In this document: positions 14,693 to 18,357 of the stretch, piece after piece | How positions within the stretch are numbered: the first letter of the stretch is position 1 | Layout of the letters: every line of letters starts with the position of its first letter | NCBI GenBank assembly: GCA_021813065.1 | Contig: JAKALZ010000004.1 | Span: 1 to 18,357, forward strand | Direction: 5' to 3' | DNA from: a bacterium | GTDB taxonomy: Bacteria; Spirochaetota; Spirochaetia; Treponematales; Rectinemataceae | DNA length: 18,357 bases | Translations under genes and position numbers: made by a program | Notes under the pieces: model-generated | What the model saw: the letters and a program-made list of their open reading frames with translations, nothing else | Databases searched by the model: none | Told to the model about the DNA's origin: nothing

Positions 14693-14941
14693 TCAGAGCG
14701 GTGGCATCTTATTGAATGAAAGCTTTTTGTGAAGCTCAAAGGCTTCTCTGCCCGAGTAGATATCGATGAGATCCTCTCGGCCATACACATCCCTCACCAC
14801 ACGCTCCCCGATTCTCCGACAGTTCCACATCGCGTTCCCTCCTTCTTCGTTGTCTGACAGAGCATGCGCATCGCGTCGCGCATGCGCCAGGTCCAGGATG
14901 GAGCGCCACACGCGCCTCGCATCCAATAGGATCGATTCCAT
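14693..14941 (-). CDS. Small hypothetical protein (82 residues)
   Basis: Not a family I recognise. The protein is hydrophilic and charged, rich in Arg, Glu and Asp, with no signal peptide or membrane segment; the C-terminal half (ERVVRDVYGREDLIDIYSG, FELHKKLSF) looks helical. Support for a real gene comes from its start: AAAGGAG lies 7 bases before the ATG at 14941, preceded by a palindrome and a plausible promoter in an AT-rich leader. Competing frames in the region lack such a site. It is divergent to the TatD gene. No function is proposed; it could still be a chance frame in GC-rich DNA. Confidence 0.55.
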   Translation of the reverse strand: MESILLDARRVWRSILDLAHARRDAHALSDNEEGGNAMWNCRRIGERVVRDVYGREDLIDIYSGREAFELHKKLSFNKMPPL

Positions 14942-14954
14942 GCTCTTCTCCTTT

Positions 14955-14969
14955 GCAAGAATATCTTGC
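14955..14969. promoter_or_regulatory. Palindrome at the transcript start of the small gene
   Basis: GCAAGA-ATA-TCTTGC, a 15-base palindrome with perfect 6-base arms, placed between the candidate -10 and the ribosome site. The half-site TTTGCAAGA recurs at about 14999-15007. It may be an operator or an mRNA 5' hairpin. Confidence 0.45.
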
Positions 14970-14976
14970 TATACAT

Positions 14977-15005
14977 AATATATTATATGACATTTTATTT
15001 TGCAA
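14977..15005 (-). promoter_or_regulatory. Candidate promoter of the small hypothetical gene
   Basis: Minus strand TTGCAA (15005-15000), 17 bases, TATATT (14982-14977). The -10 matches 5/6. TTGCAA is its own reverse complement and could also serve a weak plus promoter (TTTACT 17 bases to the right) for the TatD gene. Confidence 0.4.
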
Positions 15006-15127
15006 GAGGGAAAGGCATTATTTTTACTTTTTCTGAGCAATTCGCGCACACCGCGGCGGATCGAGGGACGTATGGCCCCGCGTGGATGCGCATTGACCTC
15101 TCACGGGCGGAATCGCACAATGGATCC

Positions 15128-15967
15128 ATGTACTGCGACGCCCACATTCACCTTGTTGATCTTGAGGAGCGAGAGCACTCTTTTGCCTCAACGCCGTTGC
15201 CTTTTCCGTGGCGAGCAGCGGTGGTTACTCACGCCCATGCGGAATTCACGCGCAGCGAGGCGCTACGGCGGCTTCTGCCTCCAACGATCGCCGGTTTCGG
15301 CATTCACCCGCAAAATCCCGACATGCGGAACGCCGCATTTCTATCGTCGCTCTGCGCCGCGCGCGGGATCAGCTTTATTGGCGAGGCCGGCTTCGATTTT
15401 TTTGGCGATAGCGCGATCACGACGAGAGAGCCTGACGCGGCGCGCATTCAAACCGAAGCCTTTCTCTTTCAGGTCCGACTCGCCGCGAGCGCCGGACTCC
15501 CGCTCGTCGTGCACGCGAGAAAGGCGACAGACATGCTCATGGGCTATGGCAGAGAGCTCGCGGCGGTGCCCGCGGTGATCTTCCACTGTTGGCCGGGCAG
15601 GCTCGAAGAGGCGCGGATGTTCCTTAAAAAGGGAATAAACGCCTATTTTTCATTCGGCACACCTATTCTTCGTGATTCGCGCCACGCCATCGAGTCGCTT
15701 CGAGGTATTCCCTGCTCGAGAATTCTCTCTGAGACCGACGCGCCCTGGCAGCCTCCGCACGGTTCACCGTGGTCGCGGCGCGAAGACATTATCGCGGTGG
15801 TGGATAAAATGGCGAAAGTCCTCGAAATGAGCTCAAGCGCCCTTCTTCCGGTTCTTGAGCAAAACTTTGTGGACGCATATCTTCTTCATGGAATGAATCG
15901 TGACAGCGCGTCCTGTGCAGGCAGCGAAACTCAGGAAGACAGCGCCCACAACGCCGAGAGAGTATGA
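15128..15967 (+). CDS. TatD-family metal-dependent hydrolase
   Basis: A 279-residue TIM-barrel hydrolase of the TatD family, which includes 3'-5' exonucleases and uncharacterised metalloenzymes. All expected metal ligands are visible: DAHIH (His6, His8), GEAGFD (Glu86), VVHARKATD (His129), FHCWPG (His153) and LSETDAPW (Asp204). I start at ATG 15128 because the first barrel strand must begin immediately before DAHIH; the frame stays open to 14966, but the added residues look unlike the family. The ribosome site is weak (GGA 3 bases upstream, GGGCGGA 16 upstream). The C-terminal tail after residue 250 is polar and beyond the family core. It is followed in the same frame by the TcdA-like gene. 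Confidence 0.91.
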   Translation: MYCDAHIHLVDLEEREHSFASTPLPFPWRAAVVTHAHAEFTRSEALRRLLPPTIAGFGIHPQNPDMRNAAFLSSLCAARGISFIGEAGFDFFGDSAITTREPDAARIQTEAFLFQVRLAASAGLPLVVHARKATDMLMGYGRELAAVPAVIFHCWPGRLEEARMFLKKGINAYFSFGTPILRDSRHAIESLRGIPCSRILSETDAPWQPPHGSPWSRREDIIAVVDKMAKVLEMSSSALLPVLEQNFVDAYLLHGMNRDSASCAGSETQEDSAHNAERV

Positions 15968-15970
15968 AAT

Positions 15971-16750
15971 TTGGAAAAGAAAACGCAAGAAGAGCATAAA
16001 GGCGAAGCACCGCAGCGCACATCCTTTAGCGATCGAACACGTATTATTGTCGGAGATTCCGGCATGCGCGCGCTCGAAGCGGCGCGCGTCGCGGTGTACG
16101 GCCTTGGCGGTGTTGGCGCCGCGTGCGCCCTCGACCTCGTGCGCGTGGGCGTAGGCCACCTCCACGTTGTCGATTTTGACTTTGTTGAACCCTCCAATCT
16201 CAACAGGCTCGCGTTCGGCTCCGAAAGATACCTTGGCCAATCTAAAACAGAGGCCTTTATCGACGCCGCGCATGGCATCAACCCCGACATCGACATTGTG
16301 GCGGATAAGCTATTCTTCACTTACGAGACCGCGCCGAGCTCCATCGCCGAAGAGTGTCGCATCCATGCCGATTGCGTCGATTCGCTCAGCCCAAAGGTCA
16401 GCCTCATCTCGGCGCTCAGGAATCGAAATCTCATTTTCATAGCTTCTATGGGCACCGCGGGCAGGCTTATGCCCGAGCGGCTCAGACTCGGCACGATGGA
16501 GGAGGTAAAGGGTTGCCCTCTCGCACGCTCTGTTCGCCAAAAACTCACGAGGCTTGGGGTACCTCTCGATTTTCCCGTCGTCTGGTCGGATGAGCCGGCG
16601 GTCAAACCCATTCCTCGCGAAGGTCAGCGCGGTATCCAGGGCTCGGCGCCCTTCGTGCCGCAGACCGCGGGTCACTTTATGGCTTCGTGGATTGTCCGCG
16701 AGATTTTGGAACTTGCGAATGCCGCGGCCCTTCGCGATCCGCGACGCTAG
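15971..16750 (+). CDS. tcdA: TcdA/CsdL-like tRNA threonylcarbamoyladenosine dehydratase (ThiF/E1 family)
   Basis: A 259-residue E1-like enzyme, expected to cyclise t6A at position 37 of ANN-decoding tRNAs using ATP. The N-terminal RTRIIVGDSG, Rossmann loop GLGGVG (44-49), DFDFVEPSNLNRL (68-80), the lysine in QSKTEA (Lys92), CVDSLSPKVSL (135-145) and the C-terminal GSAPFVPQTAGH segment are all typical of TcdA rather than MoeB or ThiF; the zinc CxxC pairs of MoeB are absent. Length is near that of E. coli TcdA. The only usable start is TTG 15971; no in-frame ATG precedes Met32, which is too late. The ribosome site is poor (GAGAG, 10 bases upstream), so translation probably depends on reinitiation after the TatD stop 3 bases earlier. 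Confidence 0.9.
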   Translation: MEKKTQEEHKGEAPQRTSFSDRTRIIVGDSGMRALEAARVAVYGLGGVGAACALDLVRVGVGHLHVVDFDFVEPSNLNRLAFGSERYLGQSKTEAFIDAAHGINPDIDIVADKLFFTYETAPSSIAEECRIHADCVDSLSPKVSLISALRNRNLIFIASMGTAGRLMPERLRLGTMEEVKGCPLARSVRQKLTRLGVPLDFPVVWSDEPAVKPIPREGQRGIQGSAPFVPQTAGHFMASWIVREILELANAAALRDPRR

Positions 16751-16812
16751 GGGAATCCGGACACGCCCACGCGCGTGCGTCCGAAGGGCGCCTATCGCGC
16801 CTCAGTTCTCAC

Positions 16813-18075
16813 TCACGAGTTCCCAAACAGAAAGTTCCTCGGGTTCTCCGAGCAGAAGCGGAGCTTGAACTCATTGGGCAACGACGCCTGAGAAAAATAT
16901 TCCATATAATCCCTGTACGAGCGGATTTTGAGAAGGTTGATGCTGAAATCCGACCCAAACAGAATTCTCCGCGAAATGTGTTGGGCGTCATCCCGATCCA
17001 TGCCCGCGAGCACCTCGGCCAGTTCTTCGTAGAACCGAGGCTCCACACCGATGAAAGAAAAATCCGTATACACATTCGGATACCGGCGGATGAACTCGAA
17101 AATCTCCTTGCGCCAGTCCGCTTGCTCCTTTCCGCGTATTGTGTGGATGTGCCGTGTGCCCATGTGCGCGAAGTTGAGCACAAGGTTCGGGTGGCGATCG
17201 AGCGCGGCCTCGTATCTCGAAGGCGCTGTGTAGAGCAGAGATTCATCGAGGCTGAGAATGCGGTACCCTTGATCGTCGCAGTGCGTCGTGATAGGGATTC
17301 GTCGCGATTCGGCGAAACTATAGAGCAATTCGACCTTTTCCCGCTCCTCGGGATCGTCCGGCCAAGGATCAAAGCCGAGAGGAGGATAGAGCTTTATGCC
17401 CGCGAAGAGCCCAAAATCATGCGCCTCGATTTCCGCGCCGTGACGTGAAGCCGACTTGAAACGCTGCTCGAACACCCTCTCATCCCGCGTGTACTTGGAG
17501 AACCATGTAGAGAGAAAGGACGAAAGCCCTTCAAGTGTGTGATTTTTAGTGTTAACGCCTAAAAATGGATACGCGCGAAAGACACCCCCAGGCCTCGCCG
17601 CGGCGTACTTTCGAATCGCGTACATCACATCGATAATCTGTGCGTCGATGGGTTTCTGAGGTGTACGATTGTAGTAGGTGTCGGGCTTGAGCGACGAGGG
17701 CGTTGAAAAATCCATCACGAGGGGCGTTAGCACGATCGAAGAGAAATCCTGTCCTGCCATTCGGAAGACACCCTCCCGCAGAGGCGGCTCTTCCTTGAAT
17801 TTTCTGCCGCCTTTCGAGGCGCTGAACTGTCCGGCGAGATCGTCTTCCATGAGAAACAGAATATCCGCGCAATCGTTGTCCATCACGGCGAGAAGGTTGC
17901 GCAGGTGTTCGCCGCCCCTTTTCAATACCGAAGAGGCGAGATAATCGAAGGAAGCGAGCTGTGAGTAGATCACTTCGCGGGGACGATGCCGCATCGATTC
18001 GATGATGGAGACAAACGCGGGATGCGAGAGATTCATGAGATGGCAGTGCACATCGTAGAACGCACAGGTATCCAT
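16813..18075 (-). CDS. Amidohydrolase-like TIM-barrel metal-dependent hydrolase
   Basis: A 420-residue protein of the amidohydrolase superfamily (amidohydrolase-2-like). Metal-ligand candidates are DVHCHL (His10, His12), GIKLYPP (Lys228), ITTHCDDQG (His265), NFAHMG (His304) and LFGSDF (Asp376), in the order expected around the barrel. The substrate class is not recognisable; the superfamily includes decarboxylases, lactonases and deaminases. An insert of about 80 residues (roughly 75-155) between the first and second motifs is larger than in small family members. AAGGAG lies 9 bases before ATG 18075 and overlaps the stop of the upstream transporter gene 14 bases away, so the two are likely cotranscribed. 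It converges on the TcdA gene with 62 bases between. Confidence 0.85.
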   Translation of the reverse strand: MDTCAFYDVHCHLMNLSHPAFVSIIESMRHRPREVIYSQLASFDYLASSVLKRGGEHLRNLLAVMDNDCADILFLMEDDLAGQFSASKGGRKFKEEPPLREGVFRMAGQDFSSIVLTPLVMDFSTPSSLKPDTYYNRTPQKPIDAQIIDVMYAIRKYAAARPGGVFRAYPFLGVNTKNHTLEGLSSFLSTWFSKYTRDERVFEQRFKSASRHGAEIEAHDFGLFAGIKLYPPLGFDPWPDDPEEREKVELLYSFAESRRIPITTHCDDQGYRILSLDESLLYTAPSRYEAALDRHPNLVLNFAHMGTRHIHTIRGKEQADWRKEIFEFIRRYPNVYTDFSFIGVEPRFYEELAEVLAGMDRDDAQHISRRILFGSDFSINLLKIRSYRDYMEYFSQASLPNEFKLRFCSENPRNFLFGNS

Positions 18076-18089
18076 GGTAGATTGCTCCT

Positions 18090-18357
18090 TTATAAGCGCG
18101 CGCGCCGTCTCCCGATCGCGGCTTTTGTCGATGAGTTCGCGACCGCGACACCGAGCACTATAAGAAACACGCTTAAGCCTTGCCCCCAGCTGAAGGCCTC
18201 ATGCCGAATGAAGACTCCCGCCAGCACCGTGATGACCGTCACCAGGTTCGTAAAAACCGCCGACTGCGATGCCTTGAGATAGGTGAGCGAGTAATTGATG
18301 AGAAAAAAGGCTCCCACGGATGAGAGCACTCCGAGGTAGAGAATTCCGCCCCAGGCT
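18090..18357 (-). CDS. EamA/DMT-family transporter (C-terminal part, cut by window edge)
   Basis: The last 88 residues of a membrane protein whose start lies right of the window. The visible part reads ILYLGVLSSVGAFFLINYSL, then YLKASQSAVFTNLVTVITVL and a last hydrophobic helix (LSVFLIVLGVAVAN) before a basic tail RRRAR. This is the closing part of the second EamA domain of drug/metabolite transporters, which export amino acids, metabolites or nucleotide sugars. The positive tail fits a cytoplasmic C terminus. Substrate unknown. It precedes the amidohydrolase gene by 14 bases in the same direction. Confidence 0.88.
   Translation of the reverse strand, partial: AWGGILYLGVLSSVGAFFLINYSLTYLKASQSAVFTNLVTVITVLAGVFIRHEAFSWGQGLSVFLIVLGVAVANSSTKAAIGRRRARL

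Noticed and set aside
16751..16812. Bidirectional terminator between the TcdA-like and amidohydrolase genes
   Set aside because: Only a 5-6 pair stem (GGCGC/GCGCC) without a T-run; too weak to call.

Overview
The window looks like a chromosomal stretch from a GC-rich, Gram-negative, probably anaerobic bacterium. A periplasmic solute-binding protein with a signal peptide implies two membranes. Gene style (PadR/HAAS pair, tandem TetR, GTG and TTG starts) would fit a spirochaete or a similar environmental lineage, but the sequence does not settle the taxon.

Layout. At the left edge (1-138, minus) is the start of a BMC-domain shell protein, the hallmark of a bacterial microcompartment; the rest of that gene lies outside. 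After a 283-base gap holding a terminator and a strong dyad comes a nine-gene minus-strand operon (9114 down to 422): a noncanonical ketosynthase-III-like enzyme, a branched-chain-amino-acid-type ABC importer (binding protein, LivH, frameshifted LivM, LivG, LivF), two alpha/beta hydrolases and an SCP-x-type thiolase. A 297-base AT-rich divergent control region (9115-9411) with several nested inverted repeats separates it from a plus-strand operon (9412-12994): a tandem double-HTH TetR regulator, a second noncanonical KASIII-like enzyme and a 4-hydroxybutyrate/acetyl-CoA-type CoA-transferase.

Together these two operons read as one regulated catabolic or acyl-CoA-remodelling unit: import of a small acid or related solute, activation by CoA transfer, C-C bond making or breaking by thiolase and ketosynthase-like enzymes, and hydrolysis by the two hydrolases. 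The substrate cannot be read from the sequence. Whether the neighbouring microcompartment belongs to this pathway is open; the terminator between them argues for a separate transcript.

The right third is ordinary accessory and housekeeping material: a HAAS/DUF4097 protein with its PadR regulator (minus, overlapping), a small hypothetical gene with a palindrome in its leader, a TatD-family hydrolase and TcdA-like E1 enzyme in tandem on plus (same frame, one TGA apart), a TIM-barrel amidohydrolase-like protein (minus) and the C-terminal end of an EamA-family transporter (minus, cut by the window). No tRNA, rRNA, CRISPR array, insertion sequence or phage gene was seen.
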